A stretch of 64,000 bases of DNA from Sphingobacterium sp. B16(2022) (GTDB taxonomy: Bacteria; Bacteroidota; Bacteroidia; Sphingobacteriales; Sphingobacteriaceae), in contig NZ_JAAUVN010000003.1 in the NCBI RefSeq assembly GCF_012030425.1, positions 558,001 to 622,000 of the forward strand. The letters run 5' to 3'. Below the pieces are notes generated by a model, which worked only from the letters and a program-made list of their open reading frames with translations, was not told the origin of the DNA and did no database searches. A program made the position numbers and the translations under genes. Positions 63,361-64,000 of this stretch are shown here, piece after piece. Positions within the stretch are counted from its first letter, which is position 1; every line of letters starts with the position of its first letter.

Positions 63361-63585
63361 TAAAGGGATGTTAATTTAAATAAAGATTAATTTGTTTGCA
63401 AAAGTAGCAACTCCTAAACCAATTGCAAACACTATACACAAAATTTCAGCTTATCGCTTGCATGGGAACAGGTGTATCAATCACTTTCTCACCTTCCGAA
63501 TAGTCATATAGTGAATGAGTAATCTAAAAGTCTAAAGCTGAATTTCTAATCTTCTCACAATCTAACCTTCCATCCATCACAAAAA

Positions 63586-63616
63586 ATGAGCCGATTACGT
63601 GATGTAATCGGCTCAT
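63586..63616 (-). terminator. Hairpin terminator after the partial SusD-like gene
   Basis: ATGAGCCGATTAC (63586-63598) pairs perfectly with GTAATCGGCTCAT (63604-63616) around a 5-nt loop, followed on the minus strand by a T-run. It lies 32 bp beyond the stop at 63649. Confidence 0.9.
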
Positions 63617-63648
63617 AAAATAAAACGATATGATATTGCTCTAAAAAA

Positions 63649-64000
63649 CTATTTTTCCCACCATACTTTCGTGTGGTAAGTATCTCCCCCCATTTGCGCA
63701 ACAGCCTTTGCATAATGATCTGGGTTAAACCTTCTGACCTCATTTTTATACATAAAACGCGATGGCATTACCCCATCATGAAACATATAAGGTGTTTTAG
63801 GCAGTTTTGGAAAACCCGTGCGACGATATTCAAACCATTGCTGATAATCCACCATAAATAAACTCAGGTATTTCTGCATCATAATGCGTTCCTGAGTACC
63901 ATCAAATTTTGCGGATTCATTCTCAAAATAAGTTGCCGGCATAACACCACCATATTGTTCTATCGAAGCTTTTACACCTTTCTCGTACGCCGTTTTAGCT
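63649..64000 (-). CDS. SusD-like lipoprotein, C-terminal part (cut by window edge)
   Basis: The reading frame is open from the right edge to the stop at 63649 and encodes the last 116 or so residues of a SusD-like protein: QKYLSLFMVDYQQWFEYRRT, GFPKLP and MPSRFMY, which are typical of the C-terminal end of the SusD-like group 2 family. The upstream part continues beyond the window (the frame reads through the edge as AKTAYEKGVKASIEQYGG). A SusC partner is expected further right on this strand. Substrate unknown. Confidence 0.88.
   Translation of the reverse strand, partial: AKTAYEKGVKASIEQYGGVMPATYFENESAKFDGTQERIMMQKYLSLFMVDYQQWFEYRRTGFPKLPKTPYMFHDGVMPSRFMYKNEVRRFNPDHYAKAVAQMGGDTYHTKVWWEK

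Noticed and set aside
1..64000. CRISPR array, prophage or insertion sequence
   Set aside because: No regularly spaced identical repeats, transposase, integrase or phage structural genes were found; the repeats seen are short and divergent.

Overview
The window is chromosomal DNA from a Bacteroidota bacterium, most probably a Sphingobacteriaceae member close to Sphingobacterium. This is inferred from AT-rich DNA, two complete SusC/SusD pairs plus a third SusD-like gene cut by the right edge, a hybrid two-component regulator of the polysaccharide-utilisation type, lipoproteins with acidic/lysine residues after the lipid-bearing cysteine, and a tRNA gene without encoded CCA. No database search was possible; family names rest on motifs read by eye.

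Layout. (1) 1-560: gene-free DNA with ten DnaA-box-like 9-mers (two exact TTATCCACA), a candidate replication origin. (2) 996-8088: a TetR-type regulator, then a locus resembling a chaperone-usher pilus: secreted subunit, PapD-like chaperone and multidomain subunit on the plus strand, meeting head-on a minus-strand usher-like outer-membrane protein and a LuxR-type response regulator. (3) 8479-16002: a minus-strand urease operon, porin-ureA-ureB-ureC-ureE-ureF-ureG-ureD-hypA-ureE, with two UreE paralogues, a HypA-like nickel chaperone and a Tat-like extension on UreC. (4) 16340-32295: a glycan-utilisation region with GH43 enzymes, a GH127/146-type beta-L-arabinofuranosidase, SusC/SusD, an ornithine-cyclodeaminase-family enzyme, a metallopeptidase-like lipoprotein and a decayed SusC fragment. 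(5) 32568-43898: a minus-strand run with all four steps from trans-4-hydroxy-L-proline to 2-oxoglutarate, an AraC-type regulator, an amino-acid permease and two peptidases. (6) 44102-58643: a large secreted protein, a hybrid two-component regulator, a GH16-GH43 fusion enzyme and a second SusC/SusD pair. (7) 58901-64000: a two-component system, a small membrane protein, tRNA-Val, a PagL-like outer-membrane protein and the end of a SusD-like gene.

How the genes may work together: the strongest idea is that 16-59 kb is a super-locus for plant hydroxyproline-rich glycoproteins (extensins and arabinogalactan proteins). GH127/146, GH43 and GH16/GH43 enzymes would strip arabinose and galactan, SusC/SusD pairs would import the sugars, peptidases would cleave the peptide, and the hydroxyproline pathway would feed the freed imino acid into the TCA cycle. 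Each part is supported by motifs; their joint purpose is inference. The urease operon would separately supply ammonia from urea.
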